A DNA stretch of 64,000 nucleotides from Chryseobacterium sp. LJ668 (GCF_019613955.1 NZ_CP080443.1:248001-312000); one strand, 5' to 3'. Counted from the first letter of the stretch, positions 36,788 through 45,970 are shown. Made by a program: numbers and translations. Notes: a model not told the origin generated them from the sequence alone.

Positions 36788-37050
36788 CTTTTTGATATTT
36801 TATTATTACTGATAGTCCGTTGTCTGCTGCACCGGAATCTACCTTCCAGAAAATTTCTTTTTACTAAATGTTTTGTAGTTCTTCCTTGCACTCTTTTTCG
36901 CCACATTCTGAAACTTGAAGATTTCATCTCAGCTCTCATCAATTCAATTACTTCCTTTTCAGATAATCCAAATTGCCAAAATATTGCTTCAAAGGGAGTT
37001 CTGTCTTCCCAAGCCATTTCTATGATTCTGTCAGTCGGGTTTTCAGTCAT
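36784..37050 (-). CDS. TIGR03643 family protein
   Basis: This 88-residue basic protein opens with IIEMAWEDRTPFEAIFWQFGLSEKEVIELMRAEMK, then SSSFRMWRKRVQGR. This is the TIGR03643 signature and resembles a sigma-factor-like HTH. Its function is unknown. It lies between a DUF2256 gene (11 bp upstream) and the SDR gene (4-bp overlap). The same small families occur together near photolyase/cryptochrome genes in other bacteria, but no photolyase is in this window. Confidence 0.85.
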   Translation of the reverse strand: MTENPTDRIIEMAWEDRTPFEAIFWQFGLSEKEVIELMRAEMKSSSFRMWRKRVQGRTTKHLVKRNFLEGRFRCSRQRTISNNKISKR

Positions 37051-37061
37051 TTTGTTGATCT

Positions 37062-37217
37062 CTACATTAAACTTTTACTTCTTCTGCACTTCTCACTGCA
37101 GTATTTTACATCATCCCAGTTCTTCTCCCATTTTTTTCGCCATGAGAAAGGAAGCTTACAAACCTGACAGATCTTGTGTGGCAGATCTGATTTCGATATC
37201 TTTTTTGAAGTTTTCAA
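37062..37217 (-). CDS. DUF2256 family zinc-binding small protein
   Basis: This 51-residue gene is readable in a frame offset from the end of the ABC1 kinase gene. It reads [20 protein letters not shown] followed by [12 protein letters not shown], the DUF2256 pattern with two CxxC-like pairs for zinc. The only usable start in frame is TTG at 37217, inside the kinase gene, so the two genes overlap by 62 bp. It ends 12 bp before the TIGR03643 start. The family match is strong even though the gene is short. The exact start is uncertain. Confidence 0.75.
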   Translation of the reverse strand: MKTSKKISKSDLPHKICQVCKLPFSWRKKWEKNWDDVKYCSEKCRRSKSLM

Positions 37218-38514
37218 AATTTTTAATTTTTACATTTTTTGCCTTCAGATCGTGCATCATATTGTACAACCCGAAAAATGTACGATTCATATAAATAAAA
37301 TGCCTGGAACCCCTGTTGGTATTCATCGTTCTTATTTCGCTGACCTTTGCATATCGCTGACCTAAATCTGCAATTTCCTGGAAAAAACTTTCGTCAGAAA
37401 AATCAAATTCAACTGCATTAAAAGGTCTGGTAAAGAGCTCAAGCATCTCAAAAAATAATTTTGTAAAAAAAACTTTTTCTTCTGGTGAATCATCATTCGT
37501 AAGAATTTCTAATTCGTATAATTTTTTCTCGAAAAAGTCTGGATTGCGGAGGTTTTTCTGATCGGCTAACTCGAAATAAGGAATGTAAAAATCTTCAGGT
37601 ATTTCTTTGATACAACCAAAATCAATGACTAACAGCTCATTCTCATCAGAAACAAGAAAATTCCCGGGATGCGGATCGGCATGGAGTTTTCTGAGGATAT
37701 GAAGCTGATACATATAAAAATCCCACAAAGTCTGCCCCAATAAATCAAGTGTTTGCTGACTGTTGTTTTTTGCTGAAAATTCTGAAAAATGCAACCCATT
37801 CATCCAATCCATAGAAAGTATTTTCTCGCTGGATAATTCAGGATAATAATTCGGAAACTTTAAGTTGGGGAGATGCTCACAAGATTTTGAAAATATTTGG
37901 CTGCGTTTAAGTTCCAAAATATAATCTGTTTCTTCGAAAAGTTTTTCTTCAACCTCCTCAAAATATTTTTCTGAACCTTCTTTTTTGATATTAAACATTC
38001 TCATGGCAATAGGTTTCACCATTTTCAGATCTGTCGAAATGCTTTCTCTCACTCCGGGATACTGAATTTTGACGGCAAGTTCTTTCCCGTCTTTTTTAGC
38101 TTTATGCACCTGTCCTATGCTTGCCGCATTGACAGATTCTACTGAAAAATCATCAAAAATTTCTTCAGGATTTTTACCAAAATATTTTCTGAACGTCTTC
38201 TTTACCAACGCTCCAGACAAAGGCGGAACTGAGAACTGTGACAGGGAGAATTTTTCAACGTATGCAGCAGGAAGCATGTTTTTTTCCATGCTCAGCATCT
38301 GTGCTACCTTCAAGGCAGAACCTTTCAATTCTTTTAAACTGTCATAGATATCTTCAGCATTATTTTTATTTAAGGTTTCTTTAGCTTCAGCTTCATCTTT
38401 GGTTATTTTATCACCATAATATTTCAGGTAATTCATCCCTACTTTAGCTCCGGCTTTCAGAAGATTACCCGCCCGTTCTACTTTCCCTGTGGGGATTTTA
38501 TCTAGTGTCTTCAT
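37156..38514 (-). CDS. ABC1/UbiB-like atypical kinase
   Basis: This 452-residue member of the UbiB/COQ8/AarF family has [29 protein letters not shown] (Ala-rich loop and nucleotide Lys), then [12 protein letters not shown] (catalytic Asp), then [15 protein letters not shown] (metal Asp). The N-terminal regulatory motif, usually KxGQ, reads [10 protein letters not shown] here, with Ala for Gly. Family members support quinone biosynthesis or lipid homeostasis through ATP-dependent steps. The gene follows a TetR gene by 14 bp and leads the small genes downstream. Its partner pathway here is not evident. Confidence 0.9.
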   Translation of the reverse strand: MKTLDKIPTGKVERAGNLLKAGAKVGMNYLKYYGDKITKDEAEAKETLNKNNAEDIYDSLKELKGSALKVAQMLSMEKNMLPAAYVEKFSLSQFSVPPLSGALVKKTFRKYFGKNPEEIFDDFSVESVNAASIGQVHKAKKDGKELAVKIQYPGVRESISTDLKMVKPIAMRMFNIKKEGSEKYFEEVEEKLFEETDYILELKRSQIFSKSCEHLPNLKFPNYYPELSSEKILSMDWMNGLHFSEFSAKNNSQQTLDLLGQTLWDFYMYQLHILRKLHADPHPGNFLVSDENELLVIDFGCIKEIPEDFYIPYFELADQKNLRNPDFFEKKLYELEILTNDDSPEEKVFFTKLFFEMLELFTRPFNAVEFDFSDESFFQEIADLGQRYAKVSEIRTMNTNRGSRHFIYMNRTFFGLYNMMHDLKAKNVKIKNFENFKKDIEIRSATQDLSGL

Positions 38515-38528
38515 TATTTAAATTTAAA

Positions 38529-39185
38529 TTAAGAAGTCTGGAATTTTTCTTTCCATAAAAATTTACTCAGGTCAAAAACTTTGTCGATCAAAGGATTTTC
38601 TATAATTTCAAAACCTGTATCTATGGATTTTTCTATATACAGATCGGTTTTTTCAAAAGCTGCAGACTGATCCTGAACCCAGAAATCAAGGATCGATAAA
38701 AAATGTTTCCATAAAACTTCTTCTCTTGATTTTTCACCTATATTTTTCAGACGTGGTGACGCTTTTTCCAAAATCTTCCACTCTTCGAAACGAATATTTC
38801 TTACAAATTCTATATGTTTATTCTTCAGGGCATTGAGATTTCTGAACTTTGATTTCGGATCCGTTTTCAAAAGTGTGATCACAAGTGATCTGTTCATGTT
38901 AAAGTTTTCAAATAAAATATAATAGAAATTCAGCAGTTTTTCTTTTGCTGTAAAATATTCAAAGCCTTCGATCTGGTAGCTCAGTTCTAAAGATTTATTG
39001 AAAAAATAAACCATATATTCTTTCTCTAACGTTTCAAATCCAGAAAAAAACTGATAGAATTCAGATTCAGAATATCCATTATCTTTTGCAAAAACATATA
39101 CATTGATTGGTCTTTTTCCGTTGGTAAGGACATAATCTAAGTACTTGTCCATAATGCTTTCTTTATTTAGTTCTTGATGTTCCAT
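38529..39185 (-). CDS. TetR-family transcriptional regulator
   Basis: This 218-residue protein has an N-terminal HTH (SIMDKYLDYVLTNGKRPINVYVFAKDNGYSESEFYQFFSGFETLE), which is an unusual TetR HTH, and a helical TetR-like C-terminal domain. It is the first gene of a minus-strand run: TetR, ABC1 kinase, DUF2256, TIGR03643, SDR and MarR. It probably regulates that run. The upstream gap to the divergent DUF6526 gene is 111 bp. Confidence 0.8.
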   Translation of the reverse strand: MEHQELNKESIMDKYLDYVLTNGKRPINVYVFAKDNGYSESEFYQFFSGFETLEKEYMVYFFNKSLELSYQIEGFEYFTAKEKLLNFYYILFENFNMNRSLVITLLKTDPKSKFRNLNALKNKHIEFVRNIRFEEWKILEKASPRLKNIGEKSREEVLWKHFLSILDFWVQDQSAAFEKTDLYIEKSIDTGFEIIENPLIDKVFDLSKFLWKEKFQTS

Positions 39186-39263
39186 TTCTTTTTTAAGGCT
39201 AATTTAGTAAAACATTTTACCTTTAAATAAAAATTAATAAAGTTTTTGACTATATACATTATA

Positions 39264-39271
39264 TAATTTTG
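39264..39271 (+). promoter_or_regulatory. putative -7 promoter element of the DUF6526 gene
   Basis: TAATTTTG fits TAnnTTTG, with a TTTG at 39245-39248 as a possible -33 box (15-bp spacer, a little short). The start codon is 26 bp downstream. Confidence 0.4.
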
Positions 39272-39296
39272 GAAAGATTATTGCTATAAATTAGGA

Positions 39297-39734
39297 ATGA
39301 AAACGCAGAATTACCAAAATCACAGGAAGTTTTACCCCCCGCATCATTTTATTTATCTTCCGTTGCTTCTGGTTTTAGAAGGATATGGAATTTATAAAAT
39401 TTATAATGACTCAGTACATCAACTAACATGGATTTTATTTTCTGTCATTATTTTTTTGCTTTTATACCTGGCAATTATGCTGAGACAAAATTATGCACTT
39501 GGTTTGCAAAACCGTCTCGTAAGGCTAGAATTTAAACAGCGATACTTTGAAATTTTTAGTAAAAGATCAGACGAAGTATGTGAGAAACTTAATTTCGGAC
39601 AGATTGCAGCACTTAGATTTGCTTATGATGATGAGTTTAAAGAACTTTTATACAAAGCACTGAATGAAAATATTTCAGGGGATGAGATTAAAAAGTCAAT
39701 TAAAAATTGGCGTCCGGATCATCAAAGAATTTAA
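39297..39734 (+). CDS. DUF6526 family membrane protein
   Basis: This 145-residue protein has two transmembrane helices (about residues 17-33 and 44-62), then a cytoplasmic helical part with RLVRLEFKQRYFEI and CEKLNFGQIAALRFAYDDEFKELL. This layout is the DUF6526 pattern of Bacteroidota. Its function is unknown. It starts a plus-strand run with a small lipoprotein and topoisomerase IB, but these need not be related. Confidence 0.8.
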   Translation: MKTQNYQNHRKFYPPHHFIYLPLLLVLEGYGIYKIYNDSVHQLTWILFSVIIFLLLYLAIMLRQNYALGLQNRLVRLEFKQRYFEIFSKRSDEVCEKLNFGQIAALRFAYDDEFKELLYKALNENISGDEIKKSIKNWRPDHQRI

Positions 39735-39756
39735 TAATCACTAAAAATATACTATT

Positions 39757-39924
39757 ATGAAAAAATTGTCTCTATACAGCATGAGTATTTTTACCATACT
39801 GTTATTAACGAGTTGTGAAGCAGTAGAAACAATCTTCAAAGCCGGTATGTGGTGGGGAATAATTGTTGTTGTTGGCATCGTAGCCTTACTATTATGGCTT
39901 TTTTCTAGGGGTAAGAACTCTTAA
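39757..39924 (+). CDS. small membrane lipoprotein
   Basis: This 55-residue protein has a lipobox-like start (ILLLTSCEAVE, Cys at residue 20) and a C-terminal transmembrane helix (WWGIIVVVGIVALLLWLF). Short proteins of this type are widespread in Bacteroidota and are sometimes mislabelled phosphatidate cytidylyltransferase; 55 residues cannot be that enzyme. It lies 22 bp after DUF6526 and 10 bp before topoisomerase IB. Confidence 0.8.
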   Translation: MKKLSLYSMSIFTILLLTSCEAVETIFKAGMWWGIIVVVGIVALLLWLFSRGKNS

Positions 39925-39934
39925 CCAAATATTT

Positions 39935-41038
39935 ATGGATCAATCAGACCAGGAGATTATTTCTCACCTAAAGCCGTCGAAGATTGTTAAGATTATGAAG
40001 GATCCGGTAGCTTCTGCAAAGGCAGTAAATCTCATTTACACTTCCGATGCAGAGACAGCCGGTATTATACGCAGAAAAAGAGGTAAAAAATATCTGTATT
40101 TCAAAGACGGGGAAAAAATCAAAAACAAAGAAGAAATTAAACGGATCAACAGTCTGGTTATTCCTCCGGCATGGGAAAACGTCTGGATCTGTGCCTTGGA
40201 TAATGGTCATCTTCAGGCGACAGGCTATGACGCATTACAAAGAAAACAATATCGATATCACCCGCTTTGGAGTGCATTAAGAAATCATACCAAATTTTAT
40301 AGAATGCTTAAATTTGGCTATTCCTTGCCACAAATTCGTCTTCAGCTGGAGAAAGATTTAGCTTTAAAAAATTTCGAAAAAAGAAAAATAATGGCATTGA
40401 TCGTCAGTCTGATGCAGCGTACTAATATCAGAATCGGAAACAGCGTTTACGAAAAATTATATGGTTCTTTTGGTCTAACTACTTTGAAAGGAAAACACGT
40501 AAAAGTAGAAGGACAAAAAATTAATTTCACATTTAAAGGCAAAAAAGGAGTAATGCATGATGTTGATCTTAACAGTAAAAGATTGGCAAAATTAATTACG
40601 AAATGCAAAGAAATTCCAGGGAAAGAACTATTCCAGTTTTATGATGATGAGGGAAACCGGCATGCTGTAGATTCTGGAATGGTCAATGAATATATCAAAG
40701 AATTAAGTGGTGAAGACTTTACCGCAAAAGATTTCAGAACATGGTCAGGAACAGTCAATGCGTTGATTGCTTTTAAGGAAATCGGTTATGCCGAAAACAG
40801 TACCCAATATAAGAAAAAAGTAAAAGAAGCCTTGGAAATTGTGGCTTCACATCTTGGCAATACAAGTACTGTCTGCCGAAAATATTATGTTCATCCTTTA
40901 GTGATCAATTTATACGAAAATAACTCTATCAAAAAATATCTTGATGCACTTGAAGTCATTGAGGAAAACGATGGAAAAGCAGGACTTACGCATGAGGAGA
41001 AACTGGTTTTAAAAATTCTGGAAAACGAGAAAATGTGA
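39935..41038 (+). CDS. DNA topoisomerase IB
   Basis: This 367-residue poxvirus/bacterial-type IB topoisomerase has an N-terminal domain (VIPPAWENVWICALDNGHLQATGYD) and a catalytic domain. The domain contains LMQRTNIRIGN, then GSFGLTTLKGKHV, then DFRTWSGTVNAL. The active-site Tyr lies in TSTVCRKYYVHP (Tyr317 or Tyr318). It relaxes supercoils through a 3'-phosphotyrosine link. The enzyme is common in soil bacteria and has no fixed partner genes. Confidence 0.93.
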   Translation: MDQSDQEIISHLKPSKIVKIMKDPVASAKAVNLIYTSDAETAGIIRRKRGKKYLYFKDGEKIKNKEEIKRINSLVIPPAWENVWICALDNGHLQATGYDALQRKQYRYHPLWSALRNHTKFYRMLKFGYSLPQIRLQLEKDLALKNFEKRKIMALIVSLMQRTNIRIGNSVYEKLYGSFGLTTLKGKHVKVEGQKINFTFKGKKGVMHDVDLNSKRLAKLITKCKEIPGKELFQFYDDEGNRHAVDSGMVNEYIKELSGEDFTAKDFRTWSGTVNALIAFKEIGYAENSTQYKKKVKEALEIVASHLGNTSTVCRKYYVHPLVINLYENNSIKKYLDALEVIEENDGKAGLTHEEKLVLKILENEKM

Positions 41039-41151
41039 GACGGTGAAGTGTGAATGTCCAATTCGCTGCACACATCAATTGATTAATTCTCGTATATTCA
41101 TTATTCACTTGCAAGCAGAATTCAAATTCTTTACATAAATTTTAAAAGTTG

Positions 41152-41159
41152 TAAATTTG
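41152..41159 (+). promoter_or_regulatory. putative -7 promoter element of pruA
   Basis: TAAATTTG matches TAnnTTTG and lies 33 bp before the pruA ATG, as for two other genes here. The gap back to the topoisomerase gene is about 150 bp. Confidence 0.45.
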
Positions 41160-41191
41160 TAAAAAGCAAAAATCAAACAATACAACATACT

Positions 41192-42817
41192 ATGTCAAAA
41201 GCAATTTCGCAAGTACCATTTGCAGTAAACGAACCGGTAAATTCTTACGAGCCTGGTTCTCCGGAAGTAAAATCTCTGATCGCTCAATACAAAAAAATGT
41301 GGGCACAGAAGATAGAAATTCCAATGGTTATCAATGGTAAAGAAGTAAAAACTGACGATAAAGTTCAGCTTCAGTCTCCTCAGGATCATGCTCACGATTT
41401 CGGGTTTTATCACAGAGGTACGATGCAGCATGTAGATGATGCCATCAACGCTGCTTTAGCTGCCAAAAAAAAATGGAACGACTTGGGCTGGGAACACCGC
41501 GCAGCCATTTTCTTAAAAGCTGCTGATCTTTTGGCAGGACCTTACAGAGATGTTATCAACGCTGCAACCATGATCGGACAGTCTAAAAATGTTCATCAGG
41601 CAGAAATTGATGCAGCTTGTGAATTCATTGATTTCTTAAGATTCAACGTAGAATTCATGACAGAAATGTATTCTGAGCAGCCGGTTTCTGACACAGGAAT
41701 CTGGAATCGTGTGGAATACAGACCATTAGAAGGATTTGTTTTTGCAGTAACTCCATTCAACTTTACAGCGATTTCAGGAAATTTGCCGGCTTGTATGGCA
41801 ATGCTTGGAAATGTTGTGGTTTGGAAGCCTTCAGACAAGCAAATCTACTCTGCAAAAGTAATCATGGATGTTCTAACTGAGGCTGGTCTTCCTGCTGGTG
41901 TAATCAATATGATTTTCACAGACGGAAAAGAAACTGCCGAGAAAGTTCTGGCGCACAGAGATTTTGCCGGACTTCATTTTACAGGCTCTACAAAGGTTTT
42001 CCAGGGAATGTGGAAAATGATTGGTGACAATATTCACAACTACAGAACATATCCAAGAATCGTTGGAGAAACCGGTGGAAAAGATTTCGTTATTGCTCAT
42101 CCTTCTGCAAATGTTGAAGCGGTAGCCACAGGTTTGGTAAGAGGTTCTTTCGAATATCAGGGTCAGAAATGTTCTGCTGCGTCAAGAGCATATATTCCAA
42201 GATCACTTTGGGAAGATGTGAAAAAAGTAATGGAAACTCAGATCAATTCAATTAAAATGGGTTCACCTGAGGATCCTTCTAACTTTGTCAATGCTGTAAT
42301 CGATAAAAATTCGTTCGAAAAATGCAAAGGTTACATTGAAAGAGCTGAGGCATCAAGCAATGCTAATGTAATTATAGGTGGCAAATGTGACGATTCTAAA
42401 GGTTGGTTTGTAAGTCCTACTGTAATTGAAACTACAGATCCTCAATACGAAAGTATGGTGGAAGAAATCTTCGGACCTATTTTGTCTGTTTATGTCTATG
42501 AAGATCAGGACTGGACAGAAACTCTTAAAATCGTAGATTCTTCGTCACCTTACTCATTAACGGGTTCTGTGTTTTCACAAGACAGATATGCAACTGATGA
42601 AGCTTTCAAAGCTTTAGAAAACGCATCGGGAAACTTCTACATTAATGATAAACCAACAGGTGCAGTTGTAGGGCAACAGCCTTTCGGTGGTGGCAGAGCT
42701 TCAGGAACAAACGACAAAGCAGGTTCTAAAATGAATCTTTTGAGATGGACTTCTGTGAGAAGTATCAAAGAAACTTTTGTTTCTCCAAAAGACTATAAAT
42801 ATCCATATTTGGGATAA
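41192..42817 (+). CDS. pruA: L-glutamate gamma-semialdehyde dehydrogenase
   Basis: This 541-residue aldehyde dehydrogenase oxidises 1-pyrroline-5-carboxylate/glutamate semialdehyde to glutamate in proline breakdown. The NAD-site block FTGSTKVFQGMWKMIG, the catalytic Glu region RIVGETGGKDFV and the catalytic Cys in YQGQKCSAASRAYIP are present. The start AISQVPFAVNEPVNSYEPGSPE is that of the single-domain PruA type. No proline dehydrogenase gene is adjacent. A strong terminator follows. Confidence 0.95.
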   Translation: MSKAISQVPFAVNEPVNSYEPGSPEVKSLIAQYKKMWAQKIEIPMVINGKEVKTDDKVQLQSPQDHAHDFGFYHRGTMQHVDDAINAALAAKKKWNDLGWEHRAAIFLKAADLLAGPYRDVINAATMIGQSKNVHQAEIDAACEFIDFLRFNVEFMTEMYSEQPVSDTGIWNRVEYRPLEGFVFAVTPFNFTAISGNLPACMAMLGNVVVWKPSDKQIYSAKVIMDVLTEAGLPAGVINMIFTDGKETAEKVLAHRDFAGLHFTGSTKVFQGMWKMIGDNIHNYRTYPRIVGETGGKDFVIAHPSANVEAVATGLVRGSFEYQGQKCSAASRAYIPRSLWEDVKKVMETQINSIKMGSPEDPSNFVNAVIDKNSFEKCKGYIERAEASSNANVIIGGKCDDSKGWFVSPTVIETTDPQYESMVEEIFGPILSVYVYEDQDWTETLKIVDSSSPYSLTGSVFSQDRYATDEAFKALENASGNFYINDKPTGAVVGQQPFGGGRASGTNDKAGSKMNLLRWTSVRSIKETFVSPKDYKYPYLG

Positions 42818-42854
42818 TTAGCAATAATCGTTATTGTTTATTTTTAAAATACAG

Positions 42855-42882
42855 CCCTGAATTTTTTTTTCAGGGTTTTTTT
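42855..42882 (+). terminator. intrinsic terminator after pruA
   Basis: The stem CCCTGAA/TTCAGGG around a T7 loop is followed by eight T. It lies about 40 bp after the pruA stop. Confidence 0.8.
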
Positions 42883-42993
42883 TGTTTAAAATTTAACAGA
42901 AAATTAATATCTATCACCTTTTATTCGTTATAAAACAAAACTTTTCGGAATAATTATTGAATGCTTATCACCGACACCATAAAAAATTATATT

Positions 42994-43206
42994 ATGAAAA
43001 AGTTATTGTTATTAACCTTAGGAATTGGATTTATTGCAGCAAGCTGCGGTACTAAAGAAAAACAGATGTCGTCCAGTAACACAGATTCTACAGCGACAGA
43101 TACGGCGATGCCGGCTGCACCACCTGTAGCTGACACGATGACAACGACAACCGTACCGATGGACTCTATGAAAGTAGATTCTGCAGCGTCACCTGCTACC
43201 AGATAA
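42994..43206 (+). CDS. small secreted lipoprotein, Thr/Ser/Pro-rich
   Basis: This 70-residue protein (start MKKLLLLTLGIGF at 42994, chosen over an ATG 11 codons upstream because it begins the signal peptide) has the lipobox IAASC. The mature part is low-complexity, rich in Thr, Ser, Asp, Pro and Met, and has no fold I recognise. It is probably an outer-membrane-anchored surface or periplasmic protein. It has its own terminator. Confidence 0.75.
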   Translation: MKKLLLLTLGIGFIAASCGTKEKQMSSSNTDSTATDTAMPAAPPVADTMTTTTVPMDSMKVDSAASPATR

Positions 43207-43226
43207 AAATCTGATCTAAAAATGGC

Positions 43227-43260
43227 AAAATCCGCAGATGAAAGTTCTGCGGATTTTTTT
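43227..43260 (+). terminator. intrinsic terminator after the small lipoprotein
   Basis: The stem AAAATCCGCAGA/TCTGCGGATTTT with a 7-nt loop is followed by T residues. It lies 21 bp after the stop at 43206. Confidence 0.85.
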
Positions 43261-43293
43261 TATATTTGAAAATATAATATTAAAAAATATACT

Positions 43294-43557
43294 ATGAAAA
43301 AATTGTGGATAGGAGCTATTCTAAGCGTTTTATTTTTAGGAAATTGCGCTCAGAAAAAAGAAAATAGAGAAGAATTTAAAGAAGAGCATAATAAAGATGC
43401 GATGCGAAATGATCTTGGAGATTCTGCAGTAGCAAATTCTGAACAAAATCCTGTAAAGTCAGATGCTGAAAATCTGGCAAAAGATACTCTTGTGAAGCCC
43501 ACAGATTATGAAAGCAAAGAATCACGTCCGAATACTAAAGTAGGAGGTTCGAGATAA
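43294..43557 (+). CDS. small lipoprotein, charged
   Basis: This 87-residue protein has the signal peptide MKKLWIGAILSVLFLGNCAQ, with lipobox Cys at residue 18. The mature part is highly charged (KKENREEFKEEHNKDAMRND) and ends in a short basic tail. No family is recognised. It resembles the preceding lipoprotein in build, though not in sequence, and each has its own terminator, so both are single-gene units. Confidence 0.72.
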   Translation: MKKLWIGAILSVLFLGNCAQKKENREEFKEEHNKDAMRNDLGDSAVANSEQNPVKSDAENLAKDTLVKPTDYESKESRPNTKVGGSR

Positions 43558-43563
43558 AATACT

Positions 43564-43590
43564 TCCACAGAAATTTCTGTGGATTTTTTC
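43564..43590 (+). terminator. intrinsic terminator after the second lipoprotein
   Basis: The palindrome TCCACAGAAATTTCTGTGGA (43564-43583) is followed by six T. It lies 7 bp past the stop. Confidence 0.85.
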
Positions 43591-43670
43591 TTTAGTAAAA
43601 ATATTTTAATTATATCTCGTTAATGATTTCCATTTGTAACAATTATAAAGGCTTATGTTTCTATAATTAT

Positions 43671-43678
43671 TACATTTG
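43671..43678 (+). promoter_or_regulatory. putative -7 promoter element of the thioredoxin-like gene
   Basis: TACATTTG matches TAnnTTTG, 18 bp before the start codon at 43696. The -33 box is unclear. Confidence 0.4.
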
Positions 43679-43695
43679 TATTCAATTAAAAATTC

Positions 43696-44856
43696 ATGAA
43701 AAAAACAGCAATATTATCATTACTATTCTTTGCAGCAATTGCATTCGGACAAGGGATTAAATTTGAAGAGGGTAATTTTAAAAGCCTTTTAGCAAAGGCC
43801 AAAAAAGAAAACAAACTGATTTTTGTAGATGCCTACGCGGTTTGGTGCGGACCCTGTAAACTGATGGTGAAAAATGTTTTTCCTTTAAAACCTGTTGGCG
43901 ACCATTACAATGCTCGTTTTATCAATGCAAAAATTGACATGGAAAAAGGCGAAGGGATTGATTTAGCTAAAAAATATAACGTAAAAGCTTTCCCTACATA
44001 TTTATTCATCAACGGAGATGGTGAAGAGGTGCATAGAACGTTAGGATATGTTGAAGAAAAAGACTTTATCCAGTTTGCAAAAGATGCGGAAGATCCGAGT
44101 AAAACGCTTCCCGCTCTAAAACAGAAATTTGAAAAAGGAGAAAATAATCCCGAATTTCTGAAAAACCTTGCAGGTCTTACGATGTACAATGATGCAGACT
44201 TCACAGGAAGAGTTTTGGATCGTTACTTTAATTCAAAAAATGAATTTGATCAGGAAGATATCCAAATGCTTTTTTCAGGAATACAAAACGTAGAAAGCCC
44301 TTTGTATAAAACTTTTCAGACCAGAAAAGCGGATATTACCAAATTGCTTCCTGTTGAAAAGTATGAAGCGTTTGATAAAAATTTAAAATTAAATACGATT
44401 TTTAAAAATTCATATAACGTCGAGAACAAAACGTGGAATGACAATTATTTTCTTACGGAAGCTCAGAAATTTTTAAGCAAAGAAGAAGCTGAAAAAATGC
44501 TTATGAGAGCAAAAGCAAGCAGAGCATTGAGAAATAAAGATTTTGCAACCTATGAAAAACTGAGCTTAGAATTGTATAAAGACTATTCTGCTGCAGGATC
44601 TGAAGAGCTCAACTCATTAGCATGGAATTTCTTTGAAAACGTCATTACCAAATCATCTCTTGAGACTGCTGTAAAATGGGCTCAGGAATCTGTAAAGAAA
44701 AAAGAAGAATATGCAAATACAGATACACTGGCAAACCTTTACAACAAAATAGGTGACAAGAAAAATGCTAAAATCTGGGCAGAAAAATCTATCGCTTTAG
44801 GAAAAGCAGCAGGTCAGGACACAACCGATACTGAAAAAATATTAAAAGGTCTTTAA
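43696..44856 (+). CDS. secreted thioredoxin-family protein with helical C-terminal domain
   Basis: This 386-residue protein has a signal peptide (MKKTAILSLLFFAAIAFGQ) and then a thioredoxin domain with VWCGPCKLM (the redox CxxC pair near residue 51) and VKAFPTYLFINGDGEE (the cis-Pro). The remaining 230 residues are helical and end in a tetratricopeptide-like region (ANTDTLANLYNKIGDKKNAKIWAEKSI). It is likely a periplasmic thiol-disulfide reductase or chaperone with a protein-binding tail. It stands alone, with a promoter motif before it and a palindromic terminator after it. Confidence 0.88.
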   Translation: MKKTAILSLLFFAAIAFGQGIKFEEGNFKSLLAKAKKENKLIFVDAYAVWCGPCKLMVKNVFPLKPVGDHYNARFINAKIDMEKGEGIDLAKKYNVKAFPTYLFINGDGEEVHRTLGYVEEKDFIQFAKDAEDPSKTLPALKQKFEKGENNPEFLKNLAGLTMYNDADFTGRVLDRYFNSKNEFDQEDIQMLFSGIQNVESPLYKTFQTRKADITKLLPVEKYEAFDKNLKLNTIFKNSYNVENKTWNDNYFLTEAQKFLSKEEAEKMLMRAKASRALRNKDFATYEKLSLELYKDYSAAGSEELNSLAWNFFENVITKSSLETAVKWAQESVKKKEEYANTDTLANLYNKIGDKKNAKIWAEKSIALGKAAGQDTTDTEKILKGL

Positions 44857-44881
44857 TCTTAGACATAAATTTCAATCATAA

Positions 44882-44920
44882 AAAGGCGGCCGCTGAAAAT
44901 AATTTTCAGCGGCCGCCTTT
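44882..44920. terminator. bidirectional palindromic terminator
   Basis: Arms 44882-44900 and 44902-44920 are exact complements around one base. The stem holds GGCGGCCGCTG with A and T flanks on each side. It lies between the convergent thioredoxin-like and fabH genes and would serve both. Confidence 0.88.
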
Positions 44921-44947
44921 CTTTCGTTATTATTTGACTTCGAGAAT

Positions 44948-45970
44948 TTAATATTCAAATAAAATACTTCCCCATGTAAAGCCGCTTCCGAAAGCCGAAA
45001 GAAGAACCAGATCACCCCTTTTGACTTTTCCAAGCTCAATCGCCTCGCTTAAAGCAATTGGAATAGAAGCAGCCGTTGTATTGCCGTATTTCTGGATGTT
45101 GTTGTGAACTTTTTCATCAGGTAAGCCAAATTTCTGCTGTACAAACTGGGCAATTCTTAAATTCGCCTGATGAGGAATAAACATATCCAAATCATCAACC
45201 GTTTTTCCTGCTTTATCTAACGCTTCTTTCATCGTTTCAGGAAATCTTGTCACTGCATGTTTAAAAACAAAATTTCCATTCATAATCGGGTACACTTCTT
45301 TATCGGTTACATTTTCGGGCTCTTTTCTCATCCTATCGCTCCATCCGTACTTCGATCCCGGGAATTGTGTGCACAATTCGTCTGCATATTTTCCTTCAGA
45401 ATGCATATTCATCGCTAAAATATCGCCCGCGTTTCCATCTTCGGTTGCAGAAAGCACGATTGCTCCTGCCCCATCTCCGAAAATTACCGAAACACCTCTT
45501 CCTTCATCCGAAAAATCGAGTCCGAAAGAATGAACTTCTGCTCCTACAACTAAAATATTTTTATACGTTCCCGACTTAATAAAAGCATTGGCAACACTCA
45601 TCGCATAAACAAATCCCGAACACTGATTTCTCACATCCAAAGCTCCGATTGTATCGCAGCCCAGCATATCCTGAAGCAAAACACCACATCCCGGAAAATA
45701 ATAATCCGGTGAAAGCGTAGCAAAAATAATATAGTCAATATCTTTTACGGTTAAACCAGCGTGCTGAATTGCTTTTTCCGAAGCTTTAAAACCTAAATAA
45801 GCTGTCGTTTCCTGAGAATCATTTCTGTTGGCTCTGTGTCTGCGTTCTTTGATGCCTGTTCGCTCCGTAATCCATTCATCATTGGTGGTCATTAATTTTG
45901 CTAAATCATCATTGGTGACAACATGATCCGGAACATGAAAACCTATCCCTTTTATTGTACTTTTAATCAT
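44948..45970 (-). CDS. fabH: beta-ketoacyl-ACP synthase III
   Basis: This 340-residue KAS III condenses an acyl-CoA with malonyl-ACP to start fatty acid synthesis. The catalytic triad is visible: Cys117 in VRNQCSGFVYAMS, His267 in FIPHQANLRI and Asn297 in KYGNTTAAS. It is isolated from the plsX/rpmF cluster where fabH often lies. It may therefore be a second paralogue, perhaps for branched or special acyl primers. The promoter is in the 76-bp gap to corA, which runs the other way. Confidence 0.93.
   Translation of the reverse strand: MIKSTIKGIGFHVPDHVVTNDDLAKLMTTNDEWITERTGIKERRHRANRNDSQETTAYLGFKASEKAIQHAGLTVKDIDYIIFATLSPDYYFPGCGVLLQDMLGCDTIGALDVRNQCSGFVYAMSVANAFIKSGTYKNILVVGAEVHSFGLDFSDEGRGVSVIFGDGAGAIVLSATEDGNAGDILAMNMHSEGKYADELCTQFPGSKYGWSDRMRKEPENVTDKEVYPIMNGNFVFKHAVTRFPETMKEALDKAGKTVDDLDMFIPHQANLRIAQFVQQKFGLPDEKVHNNIQKYGNTTAASIPIALSEAIELGKVKRGDLVLLSAFGSGFTWGSILFEY

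Noticed and set aside
39757..39924. Annotation of the 55-residue gene as phosphatidate cytidylyltransferase
   Set aside because: It is far too short and lacks the enzyme's motif. It is a small lipoprotein with one membrane helix.
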